Numbered from the stretch's first letter, positions 16,250-25,229 are shown. The stretch is 64,000 nucleotides of DNA from Burkholderia sp. Nafp2/4-1b (GCF_003635165.1 NZ_ML058616.1:186001-250000); one strand, 5' to 3'. Numbers and translations are program-made. The notes: generated from the sequence alone by a model not told the origin.

Positions 16250-17146
16250 TTACGCGGCCGCGTCGCGCGCTTCGAAGAACGCGAGCAGCTCGTCGATCAG
16301 CGCGACGGGCGCCTCTTCCGGAATGTAGTGCCCGCAATCGAGCGCACGGCCGCTGACGTCGCGCGCGACGCGCCGCCATTCGTCGAGCGGCTCGAAGCAG
16401 CGCGCGACGATCCCGTTCTCGCCCCACAGCACGCGCAACGGACACGCGACCTTGTTGCCGCGCTCGAGGTCCGCGCGATCGTGTTCGAGATCGATCGTCG
16501 CCGACGCGCGGTAGTCCTCGCACATCGCATGCACGGCGCCCGGCTGTGCGAGCGCCGCGCGATACGCGGCGAGCGCGTGCGGCTCGAACGGCGCGAGCCC
16601 GGCCGAACGGTTGCCCATCACACGCTCGATGTATGCATCGGTGCGGCCTTCGATCAGCGTTTCGGGCAGCGGCGCCGGCTGGATCAGGAAGAACCAGTGG
16701 AAATACGCGGTCGCGAACGCACGATCGGTCTGCTCGTACATCGCGAGCGTCGGCGCGATGTCGAGCAGCATCATCCGCTCGACGGCCGCCGGATGATCGA
16801 GCGCGAGCCGGTGCGCGACGCGCGCGCCGCGATCGTGCGCGCATACGTGGAATTGCTCGAAGCCGAAATGCCGCATCACGGCGACCTGGTCGGCCGCCAT
16901 CGCGCGTTTCGAATACGGCGCGTGCGACGCATCGCTCGGCGGCTTGCCCGACGCGCCGTAGCCGCGCAGGTCGGTCGCGATCACCGTGAAGTGATTCGCC
17001 AGCGTCGCGGCGACGCGATGCCAGATCATGTGGGTCTGCGGATGGCCGTGCAGCAGCAGAAGCGGCGGCCCCGCGCCTCCTTTGACACCGAAGATGTCGG
17101 TGTCCTGCACCGTCACGCGAAACGGTGCAAACGCGTCGAACGACAT
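16250..17146 (-). CDS. Alpha/beta hydrolase, fluoroacetate/haloacetate dehalogenase type
   Basis: A 298-residue alpha/beta hydrolase. The oxyanion region is LLHGHPQTHMIWH. The nucleophile elbow is HDRGARVAHRL with Asp105, followed by Arg106 and Arg109 as in enzymes that hold a carboxylate substrate. His150-Trp151 (YFHWFFL) and Tyr212 match, to within a residue, the halide-stabilising residues of fluoroacetate dehalogenases, and His273 (CGHYIPEE) completes the triad. The expected reaction is haloacetate to glycolate. Aspartate as nucleophile rules out an ordinary esterase; epoxide hydrolase is the main alternative, but its lid tyrosine pair is not evident. It is divergent from the nitronate monooxygenase. 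Confidence 0.82.
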   Translation of the reverse strand: MSFDAFAPFRVTVQDTDIFGVKGGAGPPLLLLHGHPQTHMIWHRVAATLANHFTVIATDLRGYGASGKPPSDASHAPYSKRAMAADQVAVMRHFGFEQFHVCAHDRGARVAHRLALDHPAAVERMMLLDIAPTLAMYEQTDRAFATAYFHWFFLIQPAPLPETLIEGRTDAYIERVMGNRSAGLAPFEPHALAAYRAALAQPGAVHAMCEDYRASATIDLEHDRADLERGNKVACPLRVLWGENGIVARCFEPLDEWRRVARDVSGRALDCGHYIPEEAPVALIDELLAFFEARDAAA

Positions 17147-17298
17147 GGTTTGTTTCTCGTTGGTTTGTTATGGCGCCTATTGTAGGAGCGCGCGACGCAC
17201 TGCTGCGCACGGCAGACACCCGAATGCGTAGAAAGAGAACACTCCCTCGATTGTCGCCATGCCGTCCGGTTTGTTAAGCTCGCGTAGAATCGCACGAC

Positions 17299-17318
17299 CG
17301 TTCGTATTAATATGAACG
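17299..17318. promoter_or_regulatory. 20-bp near-perfect dyad in the dehalogenase/nitronate monooxygenase intergenic region
   Basis: The sequence CGTTCGTATTAATATGAACG is a dyad broken at only one base pair, with CGTTC/GAACG outer arms and a TATTAATA centre. It is AT-rich in a GC-rich background and lies about 110 bases before the nitronate monooxygenase start. Its size and form suit a TetR-type operator. No TetR gene is present in the window. Confidence 0.55.
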
Positions 17319-17424
17319 CGCGGCTGCGCCGCTACACTTGAAGCGTCGTTCGACCGCCAAGATGCATGCCGGCCCGGTGCGATCGCGCCGGGCCCGGCCG
17401 CCCCTCGAGACTGGAGACATCAAC

Positions 17425-18384
17425 ATGGCATTGCCCGCCGTCCTGCAGAACCTGACGCTGCCCGTCATCGCGTCGCCGATGTTCATCGTCAGCTACCCCG
17501 AACTCGTGCTCGCGCAATGCAAGGCGGGTATCGTCGGATCATTCCCCGCGCTCAATGCCCGTCCGGCCGAACTGCTCGACGAATGGCTCACGCAGATCCA
17601 GTCCGAGCTCGCCGACCACAAGGCGAAGCACCCGGACGCGGTGATCGGCCCGATCGCCGTCAACCAGATCGTCCACCAGTCGAACGTACGGCTCGAGCAT
17701 GACGTGCGCGTGTGCGTCGAGCACAAGGTGCCGATCTTCATCACGAGCCTGCGTGCGCCGGCGCGCGAGATCGTCGACGCGGTGCACAGCTACGGCGGCA
17801 TCGTGCTGCACGACGTGATCAACCTGCGCCACGCGCAGAAGGCGCTCGAGGCGGGCGTCGACGGGCTGATCCTCGTCGCGGCCGGCGCCGGCGGCCATGC
17901 GGGCACGACGTCGCCGTTCGCGCTCGTCGGCGAAGTGCGCAAGATGTTCGATGGCCCGATCGTGCTGTCCGGCGCGATCGCGAACGGCGGCTCGATCCTC
18001 GCCGCGCAGGCGATGGGCGCCGACTTCGCGTACATGGGCACGCGCTTCATCGCGACGCAGGAAGCGCACGCGGTCGAGGACTACAAGCGCGCGATCGTCA
18101 ACGCGAAATCGTCCGACATCATCTACACGAACCTGTTCACCGGCGTGCACGGCAACTACATCCGCGAGAGCATCGAGAAGGCCGGCCTCGACCCGGACGC
18201 GCTGCCGGAATCGGACAAGACGAAGATGAATTTCGGCGGCGACAAGACGAAGGCATGGAAGGACATCTGGGGTGCCGGCCAGGGCGTCGGCCTGATGGAC
18301 GACCTGCCGAGCGTCGGCGCGCTCGTCGAGCGGCTCAAGCGCGAGTACGACGACGCGAAGGCACGGCTCGGCATCGCACGCTGA
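17425..18384 (+). CDS. NAD(P)H-dependent flavin oxidoreductase, nitronate monooxygenase family
   Basis: A 319-residue FMN-dependent TIM-barrel protein. LPVIASPMFIVS near residue 12 and the GAGGHAGT loop near residue 155 (with the family's conserved histidine) identify the nitronate monooxygenase/2-nitropropane dioxygenase superfamily. SGAIANGGSILAAQAMGAD and MGTRFIAT follow, as in the phosphate-binding part of the FMN site. It may detoxify alkyl nitronates or act as an NADH:quinone reductase, as some relatives do. A CTGGAGA site precedes ATG 17425. A strong bidirectional terminator follows. Confidence 0.85.
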   Translation: MALPAVLQNLTLPVIASPMFIVSYPELVLAQCKAGIVGSFPALNARPAELLDEWLTQIQSELADHKAKHPDAVIGPIAVNQIVHQSNVRLEHDVRVCVEHKVPIFITSLRAPAREIVDAVHSYGGIVLHDVINLRHAQKALEAGVDGLILVAAGAGGHAGTTSPFALVGEVRKMFDGPIVLSGAIANGGSILAAQAMGADFAYMGTRFIATQEAHAVEDYKRAIVNAKSSDIIYTNLFTGVHGNYIRESIEKAGLDPDALPESDKTKMNFGGDKTKAWKDIWGAGQGVGLMDDLPSVGALVERLKREYDDAKARLGIAR

Positions 18385-18435
18385 CGCAAGTGGCGGCGGG
18401 TTGCCGCCGCGCCCCGCGCGACGCCGGACCCACGC

Positions 18436-18474
18436 AAAAAAAAAAGCGCGAACCGCAACGGCTCGCGCTTTTTT
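18436..18474. terminator. Bidirectional rho-independent terminator
   Basis: An 11-bp stem with one mismatch (18445-18455 with 18459-18469) is flanked by a ten-base A-run on the left and six Ts on the right, so it can stop transcription in both directions. It separates the nitronate monooxygenase (plus) from the convergent LysR gene (minus). Confidence 0.9.
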
Positions 18475-18502
18475 GTGTCCGCTCGCGGGCGGCTCGCGCC
18501 GG

Positions 18503-19465
18503 TCAGCCCACGCGCTTGATCCGCGTGATCGGCAGCACGCGCAGGCGCGACTCGATCGACGGGCACAGCGACTGCCCTTCGAAACGCGCGGCGAGGAAGT
18601 CGACGAACGAGCGCACCTTCGCGGACACGTGGCGGCGGCTCGCGTACACCGCATAGATCGGCGCCTCGTGCGGCGGCACGGAATCGAGCAGCACCGGCAC
18701 GAGCCGGCCGGCTTCGATGTCGTCGCCGACCACCTCGGTGCCGAGCAGCGCGATGCCCGCGCCCGCGAGCACGGCCGCGCGCAGCCCTTCGAGATGGTTC
18801 ACGATCAGGTTGCCGTTCAGGTTCACGCGCGACGCGGCGGCCGCATCGATCACCAATGAGTCGAGCATCGTCGAATTCGAATCGCGGCGCAGGTAGTTGT
18901 GGTGCGCGAGATCGCCGATCGTCTGCGGCGTGCCGCGCTTCTCGAGATACTCGGGCGACGCGACCAGCAGGATGTGCGCGGTCGCGATCTGCCGCGCAAC
19001 CAGCGACGACGACTTGAGTCCGTTCGGCGCCGCGCGCACCGCGACGTCGTAGCCTTCCTCGATCAGGTCGACCACGCGATCGGACAGCGTCATGTCGACG
19101 GTCACGTCCGGGTACCGACCCGCATAATCGGTGACGGCCTGCATCACGTGCCGCAAGCCGAACGCGGACAGCGACGTCACGCGCAGCCGGCCCTGCGGCA
19201 CGACGCTCGCGGCGCCGACCGCCTGTCCGGCTTCGTCGAGTTCCGACAGCGCCTGCACGAGGCGCTCATAGTATTCGCGTCCCGCCTCGGTCGGCGCGAC
19301 ACGTCGTGTCGTGCGATGCAGCAGCCGCGCGCCGAGCTGCTGCTCGAGATGCATCACGTGCTTGCTCGCCATCGCGGCCGACATCTGCATGCGCTCGGCC
19401 GCGCCGACGAAGCTGCCCACTTCGACGACGTAGCGAAACACATTCATGCTGACGAGGGTATCCAT
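18503..19465 (-). CDS. LysR-family transcriptional regulator
   Basis: A 320-residue LysR protein with an N-terminal winged helix (MNVFRYVVEVGSFVGAAERM, then AAMASKHVMHLEQQLGARLL) and a C-terminal effector domain. It belongs to the large DmlR/YhjC-like subgroup, marked by LLHRTTRRVAPTEAGREYYE. The target is not evident: the downstream neighbour is convergent and the upstream porin is transcribed toward it behind a terminator. The start at 19465 (MDTLVSMNVF) is chosen over 19498 because family members begin close to this point. Confidence 0.88.
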   Translation of the reverse strand: MDTLVSMNVFRYVVEVGSFVGAAERMQMSAAMASKHVMHLEQQLGARLLHRTTRRVAPTEAGREYYERLVQALSELDEAGQAVGAASVVPQGRLRVTSLSAFGLRHVMQAVTDYAGRYPDVTVDMTLSDRVVDLIEEGYDVAVRAAPNGLKSSSLVARQIATAHILLVASPEYLEKRGTPQTIGDLAHHNYLRRDSNSTMLDSLVIDAAAASRVNLNGNLIVNHLEGLRAAVLAGAGIALLGTEVVGDDIEAGRLVPVLLDSVPPHEAPIYAVYASRRHVSAKVRSFVDFLAARFEGQSLCPSIESRLRVLPITRIKRVG

Positions 19466-19549
19466 CGAACTAGCTCGCAATTCCTGGTAATCATGCAATT
19501 ACGAGATAGGGTAACAAAGGCGAGAAGACAAGAAGGTCAACAAACGCAA

Positions 19550-19576
19550 AACGGCGCCGCGGGGAGCGGCGCCGTT
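19550..19576 (-). terminator. Probable terminator of the porin gene
   Basis: Arms AACGGCGCCG (19550-19559) and CGGCGCCGTT (19567-19576) form a 10-bp stem with a 7-base loop. On the minus strand it continues into TTTTGCGTTTG, a weak T-rich tail. It lies about 60 bases past the porin stop codon. Confidence 0.75.
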
Positions 19577-19637
19577 GCGGGCGGAATGCCGGTGGACGGC
19601 GCGCGCGACACGTCGCGCGCGTTCCGCCAAGCCGTCG

Positions 19638-20714
19638 TCAGAACTTCGCGCGGATGCCTGCGCCGAACGTGTTGCCGCTCGACAGGCCGCTGATGTGGTC
19701 GTTCATGTACGCGGCGTAGACGTCGGTGCGCTTCGACAGCGGATAGTCGTAGCCGACGGCCCAGGTCTGGCGCGTCTGGTCGAGGCCGCCCGCGTCGCGC
19801 GAGTACGCGTACGACGCCATCGCGTTGCCGACGCCGAGCGGCACCGACACGCCGCCTTGCGCCGTGTTCACGTGCCAGCTGCCGGCGACCTGGTCGTTCT
19901 TCGTATACATATACTGGCCGAACAGCTTCACGTACTTCAGGTCGTAGGTCGCGCCGACCAGCCCGATGCCCTGGCTCTTCATGCCGGTCACGAGCGAGCT
20001 CAGGTCCTGCGGGCCGTTGTTGAAGTTCACGTACTGGTAGACGGCGGTCGCCGCGAACGGGCCGTTCGCGTAGTTGAACTGCGCGCTCCACTTCTTCGAA
20101 CGGTTGTCGCCTGCCGTGTTGCCGAGCGCGTACATCGCCGCGAAATTCAGGCCCCCGAACGAAGGCGACGTGTAACCCAGCGCGTTGTTCCAGCCCGAAT
20201 CGCCGACTGCACCCTGGTCGCTCGGATAGGTCGGGAACGTGCCGAGGCCGAGGAACACGTGATACACCATCGGCGAGAAGGTGTACGAGTCGTAGAACGG
20301 GTTGAACAGGATCGTCGACAGGAACAGGTGCGTCGTCAGGCGGCCTGCCGTCACCGTGCCGTACGGCGAGCTGACGCCCACGTACGCGTTGCGCGCGAAG
20401 AACGTGTCGCCCTGGAAGCGGCCGAACTGGCCGTTCTGCGCGCGGAAGAAGCTCTCCAGCGTGAAGATCGCCTTGTAGCCGCTGCCGAGATCCTCTGCGC
20501 CGTGCAGGCCCCAGTACGACGTCGACATCCCGCCGCCGCTGACGTTCCACGCACGGTTGCCGCCCGGGAACTTGGTTGCGCCGACCCATTCGTCGACCTG
20601 ACCGTAGAGCGAGACGCTCGACTGCGCGTGGACGGGTGCGGCGGCCGCCACGCAGGCGGCCGCGGCGATCAGCTTGACGGACGTGCGCGACGCACGGCGA
20701 GCGAATGCTTTCAT
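19638..20714 (-). CDS. Outer-membrane porin, Gram-negative porin family
   Basis: A 358-residue porin with a signal peptide ending at AAPVHAQ near residue 30. The mature protein opens SSVSLYGQVDEWVG, the usual first strand of Burkholderiales general porins. Repeated amphipathic strands and a C-terminal GAGIRAKF ending in phenylalanine, needed for assembly by the BAM complex, support a 16-stranded trimeric beta-barrel. It allows passive diffusion of small solutes, perhaps anions. It is monocistronic, with a 350-base upstream region. Specificity is unknown. Confidence 0.92.
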   Translation of the reverse strand: MKAFARRASRTSVKLIAAAACVAAAAPVHAQSSVSLYGQVDEWVGATKFPGGNRAWNVSGGGMSTSYWGLHGAEDLGSGYKAIFTLESFFRAQNGQFGRFQGDTFFARNAYVGVSSPYGTVTAGRLTTHLFLSTILFNPFYDSYTFSPMVYHVFLGLGTFPTYPSDQGAVGDSGWNNALGYTSPSFGGLNFAAMYALGNTAGDNRSKKWSAQFNYANGPFAATAVYQYVNFNNGPQDLSSLVTGMKSQGIGLVGATYDLKYVKLFGQYMYTKNDQVAGSWHVNTAQGGVSVPLGVGNAMASYAYSRDAGGLDQTRQTWAVGYDYPLSKRTDVYAAYMNDHISGLSSGNTFGAGIRAKF

Positions 20715-21067
20715 GGGATCTCCAGGTTTTGTCGAATGTCGATAAGTGGCGCGAGCGTTGTTTTAGGAGCCGATTGCTTGCGTCGTATGGGGCGCAGCCA
20801 TCTTTACGGATCACGGGTCCGGTCAAAATTGCGCACACTTATTGCGGGTATAGCGGCAGCCTTAACTTCGCGGAATCGACAGAGGGCCGGATGCGCCGCG
20901 GCGGCCCCGCGCGGTGCACGCACGCGACGGGACGGCCTCGCGGTGTGCGCGAGCCGGGCGCGAAAGATAGCGCAATGCAGCGGGAAAATCAGCGGAAATC
21001 TGCGCGCGACTGTGGCGAATTCGCATCACGGCCGGCAGGGGACACACCAGGACGAGCGTGCGGACGC
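20715..21067. other. 353-bp intergenic region upstream of the porin
   Basis: This should hold the porin promoter. Some AT-rich stretches occur around 20750-20880, but no convincing pair of promoter hexamers stands out. There is no coding signal with a ribosome-binding site. The reading frames across it are GC-composition artefacts. Confidence 0.4.
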
Positions 21068-21562
21068 TCAGTTGCGGTAGAACGGGGAGAAAAACGGCGA
21101 GTGGGAGGGCTCTTCCTGGGCGCGGGGCGGCGGCAGCGGACGGCCGCCGCGCTCCTCGTTGTAGCGCGCGACGTCGGCGCGGATCGAGCCGGCCCGCAGC
21201 GGCACGTTGCCGCCGCCCTGCGGGCGCGGCATCTGGCGGGACTCGGCGCTGATCGGGCGATACGGGCTCTGCGCGGCGTAATGGCCGTAGGACGGCGTCG
21301 GGCGCAGCCCCCAGCGGGAACCGTAGCCGCTCACGCCGCCGGCACGAGCCCCGGCTGGCGGCATCGCGCGACGCCAGACCGGCCCGGCGCCGGACGGCTG
21401 ACCGTATGCGTGCATCTCGCCGCCGCCGAAACCGTGACCGAAACCGTCGCCGCCGAACGCCTGGCCGCCGTGCGGCGGTTGCGCGAGCGCGAGCGGCAAC
21501 AGGAACGCGCCCAGCACGCCTGCCACCCATCGTCCGACCTTCAGTTTCACCCGTTCCGTCAT
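21068..21562 (-). CDS. Secreted hypothetical protein, Gly/Pro-rich
   Basis: A 164-residue protein beginning with a basic segment and a hydrophobic stretch (WVAGVLGAFLLPLALAQ), which reads as a signal peptide. The next part is Gly/His/Phe-rich (GGDGFGHGFGGG), followed by a Pro/Arg-rich region and a C-terminal FFSPFYRN. No domain was recognised. A periplasmic or surface-associated low-complexity protein is the best description. It is transcribed alone. Codon use matches the surroundings, and there is no sign of a frameshift. Confidence 0.65.
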   Translation of the reverse strand: MTERVKLKVGRWVAGVLGAFLLPLALAQPPHGGQAFGGDGFGHGFGGGEMHAYGQPSGAGPVWRRAMPPAGARAGGVSGYGSRWGLRPTPSYGHYAAQSPYRPISAESRQMPRPQGGGNVPLRAGSIRADVARYNEERGGRPLPPPRAQEEPSHSPFFSPFYRN

Positions 21563-21907
21563 CGTCCAGTGCCTATTGCCGCGTTGCGCCTGCCGTTTCC
21601 GGCCGACGCAAGCCTTTCAGCAGTAATTTATGAGCGGTCCGAAACGGTGTCGAGCCAAAAAGTGTTATGTCGCGGGCAGCGGTGTAACACCATGTTACTG
21701 CTAGGTTTTTCCACTTCGACGGGCACCGGCGACGGAATGTTCTTCTGCCGTTTTGCGCATTTGCGGCCCCTGTCGGGAGCGCCGTGTTGCATGCGAGCGA
21801 TTCATCAATCGATTCCCACAATGAATTTGTGTAGTGAATGACCAACCGGGACAATATCGGCTTCGCGCGCGCGAAGGGCGCGCCCGCCGCTTTCGAATGA
21901 GTCCCAG
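21563..21907. other. 345-bp intergenic region between secreted unknown and SBF-like transporter
   Basis: A divergent promoter region. The stretch 21620-21840 is AT-richer than average. It contains the 11-base palindrome GGTGTAACACC at about 21681, a plausible regulator site. No coding region is supported. Confidence 0.4.
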
Positions 21908-22951
21908 ATGGCCCGTCCCCGTTTCCTTCCCGACAACTTCACGCTCGCGCTCGTCGGCACCGTCGTGCTCGCGAGCCTGCTGCCGTGCCGCGGCGCGGCC
22001 GCCCACGCGTTCAACTGGGCGACCAACATCGCGGTCGGCCTGCTGTTTTTCCTGCACGGCGCGAAGCTGTCGCGCGAAGCCGTCATCGCGGGCGCGACCC
22101 ACTGGCGGCTGCACGCGGTCGTACTGCTCAGCACATTCGCGCTGTTCCCGCTGCTCGGCCTCGCGCTGAAGCCGGTGTTGCAGCCGCTCGTCACGCCGAC
22201 GCTCTATGCCGGCGTGCTCTTCCTGTGCACGCTGCCGTCGACGGTCCAGTCGTCGATCGCGTTCACGTCGATCGCGAAAGGCAACGTGCCGGCCGCGGTG
22301 TGCGCGGCGTCCGCGTCGAGCCTGCTCGGGATCTTCGTGACGCCGGTGCTCGTCGGACTGATGATCACGTCGCAGTCGGCGGCGGCCGCGTCGCCGTGGA
22401 GCACCATCGGCAGCATCGTGATGCAATTGCTCGTGCCGTTCATCGCCGGCCAGCTGCTGCGGCCGGTGATCGGCGGCTGGATCGAACGCAATCGCGGCGT
22501 GCTGCGCTTCGTCGACCAGGGCTCGATCCTGCTGGTCGTGTACGTCGCGTTCAGCGAGGCCGTGAACCAGGGGCTCTGGCACCAGATTCCGGCGCGTGCG
22601 CTCGGCGGCCTGCTGGTCGTCAACGTCGTGCTGCTCGTGATCGCGCTCGCGCTGACCACGATCGTCAGCAAGCGGCTCGGCTTCAACCGGGCCGACCAGA
22701 TCACGATCATCTTCTGCGGATCGAAGAAGAGCCTCGCGGCCGGCGTGCCGATGGCGAAGGTGATCTTCTCCGCGCAGGCCGTCGGCGCGATCGTGCTGCC
22801 GCTGATGCTGTTCCACCAGATCCAGCTGATGGCGTGCGCGGCGCTCGCGCAGCGCTGGGGCGCGCGCGACGTGAGCGGCGAGCGCGACGGCGAGAACGCG
22901 CCGGGCGGGGCTGCGCGCACCCGGGGTGCGCTGAACGCGGGCAAGCGCTGA
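21908..22951 (+). CDS. SBF-like (bile acid:sodium symporter family) membrane protein
   Basis: A 347-residue inner-membrane protein with about ten hydrophobic segments. The N-terminus (FLPDNFTLALVGTVVLASLL) and the FLCTLPSTVQSSIAFTSIAKGN motif near residue 110 are typical of the SBF-like/YfeH group related to sodium/bile acid symporters. FCGSKKSLAAGVPMA near residue 275 matches the second conserved crossing region. A hydrophilic tail follows residue 320. Transport of an organic anion with sodium is likely from the family; the substrate is unknown. The gene precedes the EAL-CBS-GGDEF gene by about 80 bases. Confidence 0.85.
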   Translation: MARPRFLPDNFTLALVGTVVLASLLPCRGAAAHAFNWATNIAVGLLFFLHGAKLSREAVIAGATHWRLHAVVLLSTFALFPLLGLALKPVLQPLVTPTLYAGVLFLCTLPSTVQSSIAFTSIAKGNVPAAVCAASASSLLGIFVTPVLVGLMITSQSAAAASPWSTIGSIVMQLLVPFIAGQLLRPVIGGWIERNRGVLRFVDQGSILLVVYVAFSEAVNQGLWHQIPARALGGLLVVNVVLLVIALALTTIVSKRLGFNRADQITIIFCGSKKSLAAGVPMAKVIFSAQAVGAIVLPLMLFHQIQLMACAALAQRWGARDVSGERDGENAPGGAARTRGALNAGKR

Positions 22952-23029
22952 CGTCACGAAATCTTCATTCAATTCTGCGCGCGTGCTGCCGTTAAAGACG
23001 AGGTCCCGTCGCTTCGGCTGTCCTCGTCC

Positions 23030-24868
23030 ATGCCCGCGCCCCATCCCGATTCCTCCGCCGCCCCCACCACGCGCCTGATCGCCGAACGCGCACTCGCCGC
23101 CGTGTTCCAGCCGATCGTCGACCTCGGGTCGGGCACCGTCATCGGTTACGAAGGCCTGATCCGCGGCCCGCGCGGCACCGACCTCGAGCCGCCGGCCGCG
23201 CTGTTCGCGCAGGCCGCGCGCGACGGCACGACCATCGCGCTCGAACAGGCCGCCGCGCGCACGTGCCTCGACGCGTTCGCGGCGCTCGGCTGCGACGGCA
23301 AGCTGTTCCTCAACTTCAGCGCGGGCACGATCCTGCAGCTCGTGCGCGACCGCGAGCGCGTGCGGCAACTGCTCGGTCGCGCGCGGGTCGGTGCCGAACG
23401 CATCGTGATCGAGCTGACCGAGCAGACCGCGATGCCGGACGTCGCGCGCATCGGGCCGGCGGTCGCGTCGCTGCGCGATGCGGGCATCCAGTTCGCGCTC
23501 GACGACTACGGCACCGCGAACGCGAGCATGAACCTGTGGCTGCGCCTGCATCCGGACGTCGTGAAGATCGACCGCTTCTTCATCCACGACATCGCGCGCG
23601 ACCCGCTCAAGTTCGAGGCGGTCAGGGCGATGCAGCACTTCGCGCACGCGAGCGGCGCGCAGCTGATCGCGGAAGGGATCGAGAACGCGTGCGACCTGAT
23701 CGTCGTGCGCGACATGGGCATCTGCTGCGTGCAGGGTTTCCTGCTTGGGCGGCCGAACGCGCAACCGTCGCCGGTCGTCGCGCCGGCCGCGCGCGACGCG
23801 ATCCGCACCCCGCACATCGCGGTGTTCCCCGGCGCGACGCGCGCCACGCGGCCGGCCGGCACGATCGCCGCGAAAATGCTCGTGCCCGCGCCGGCGCTGC
23901 CGCGCGACGCGACCAGCAACGACGTGCTCGACCTGTTCAACCGGATGCCGGCCCTGCATGCGGTCGCGCTCGTCGAACGCGGGCAGCCGGTCGCGCTCGT
24001 GAACCGGCGCGGCTTCATCGACCGCTTCACGCTGCCGTACCACCGCGAGGTGTTCGGCAAGAAGCCGTGCCTGCAGTTCGCGAACGACGCGCCGCTGATG
24101 ATCGACGTCGCGACGACGGTCGAGCAGCTCGCGCTGCTGCTCGCGAGCCACGACCAGCGCTATCTCGCGGACGGCTTCGTGCTCACCGAACACGGCCGCT
24201 ACGTCGGGCTCGGCACCGGCGAGAGCCTCGTGCGCGCAGTGACCGAGATGCGCATCGAGGCCGCGCGCTATGCGAACCCGCTGACCTTCCTGCCCGGCAA
24301 CATCCCGATCAGCGCGCATATCGACCGGCTGCTCGAGCGCGACGCCGGTTTCCATGCGTGCTACGTCGACCTGAACCAGTTCAAACCGTTCAACGACCAG
24401 TACGGCTACTGGCAGGGCGACGAAGTGCTGAAGTTCGCGGCGACGGTGCTGGCCGGCGTGTGCGATCCGCAGCGCGATTTTCTCGGGCACGTCGGCGGCG
24501 ACGATTTCCTCGTGCTGTTCCAGCGCGACGACTGGCGCACGCGCGCGGCCGACGCGATCGCGCGCTTCAACGACGGCGCGCAGCGCTTCTACACGCAGGC
24601 CGACCGGCAGGCAGGCGGGCTGCGCGGTGAGGACCGCCACGGCAATCCCGCGTTCTTCGGTTTCGTGACGATGGCGATCGGCGCGGTCGGCGTGCCGGCC
24701 GGCGCGAACGGCGCGATGCGCTACGGCAGCGACGAGATCGCGTCGGTCGCGGCGCTCGCGAAGCGGCGCGCGAAACAGCAGCCGGACGGGCTCGCGGTGG
24801 TCGATCTCGATGCGGGCCGCGCGGCGCTGCGCGAGCGCGGCGAGCCTCCGCACGCGGTGGCGGGCTGA
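23030..24868 (+). CDS. EAL-CBS-GGDEF cyclic-di-GMP signalling protein
   Basis: A 612-residue cytoplasmic protein with no membrane segment. Residues 15-245 are an EAL phosphodiesterase domain with key residues in place: Glu41 (EGL variant of EAL), Asn95, Glu128, Asp158-Asp159 and Lys179. Residues about 285-420 are a CBS pair. Residues about 425-590 are a GGDEF domain whose signature is GGDDF (489-493), with the metal-binding glutamate replaced by aspartate. I expect c-di-GMP hydrolysis, with the GGDEF part weak or regulatory (for example GTP sensing) and the CBS pair sensing a nucleotide. It is probably monocistronic. Confidence 0.9.
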   Translation: MPAPHPDSSAAPTTRLIAERALAAVFQPIVDLGSGTVIGYEGLIRGPRGTDLEPPAALFAQAARDGTTIALEQAAARTCLDAFAALGCDGKLFLNFSAGTILQLVRDRERVRQLLGRARVGAERIVIELTEQTAMPDVARIGPAVASLRDAGIQFALDDYGTANASMNLWLRLHPDVVKIDRFFIHDIARDPLKFEAVRAMQHFAHASGAQLIAEGIENACDLIVVRDMGICCVQGFLLGRPNAQPSPVVAPAARDAIRTPHIAVFPGATRATRPAGTIAAKMLVPAPALPRDATSNDVLDLFNRMPALHAVALVERGQPVALVNRRGFIDRFTLPYHREVFGKKPCLQFANDAPLMIDVATTVEQLALLLASHDQRYLADGFVLTEHGRYVGLGTGESLVRAVTEMRIEAARYANPLTFLPGNIPISAHIDRLLERDAGFHACYVDLNQFKPFNDQYGYWQGDEVLKFAATVLAGVCDPQRDFLGHVGGDDFLVLFQRDDWRTRAADAIARFNDGAQRFYTQADRQAGGLRGEDRHGNPAFFGFVTMAIGAVGVPAGANGAMRYGSDEIASVAALAKRRAKQQPDGLAVVDLDAGRAALRERGEPPHAVAG

Positions 24869-25229
24869 CGAACGGCCAGCGGCTTGCCGCTCGCGGGTTG
24901 CCGGCGGCGGGCGGACAGACGAGAAGCCCGGCGCCCGATCGCCGTTGCCGGTCCCGCACGCCGCTGCGGACTCGCGCCGCAGCAACGGCCTGCCGGCCCG
25001 CGCCCGCCGGAACATCCGAACGCACGCGACGCGCCCATTCCCCGCACGATTTCATCCCGTGCAATCCCCTTGCCTTTTCCGCGTTGTTTAGTATTTTTAG
25101 TTACGGCGTTTTCGCAGATTAGCCCGCAAAATCCCGCTATTTCCGGGTATTCCCCGGTTATCCGGCCCGAATTAGGCGCCGGGTTTTACTATACAATCGC
25201 CGTCACCCTAAACAAACCGGACCCGAACG
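24869..25229. other. 361-bp intergenic region upstream of the sugar operon
   Basis: The first 170 bases are GC-rich with no supported gene. From about 25075 the sequence becomes AT-rich, with runs such as TATTTTTAG, and includes a TATACAAT segment at 25190-25197, which fits a -10 element about 35 bases before the lacI start. A partial dyad around 25145 (CCGGGTATTCCCCGG) could be a LacI operator. Confidence 0.45.

Noticed and set aside
21701-25015. Long minus-strand open frame opposite the SBF-like and EAL-CBS-GGDEF genes
   Set aside because: Low-complexity basic translation, no ribosome-binding site, and the plus strand has clear conserved proteins.
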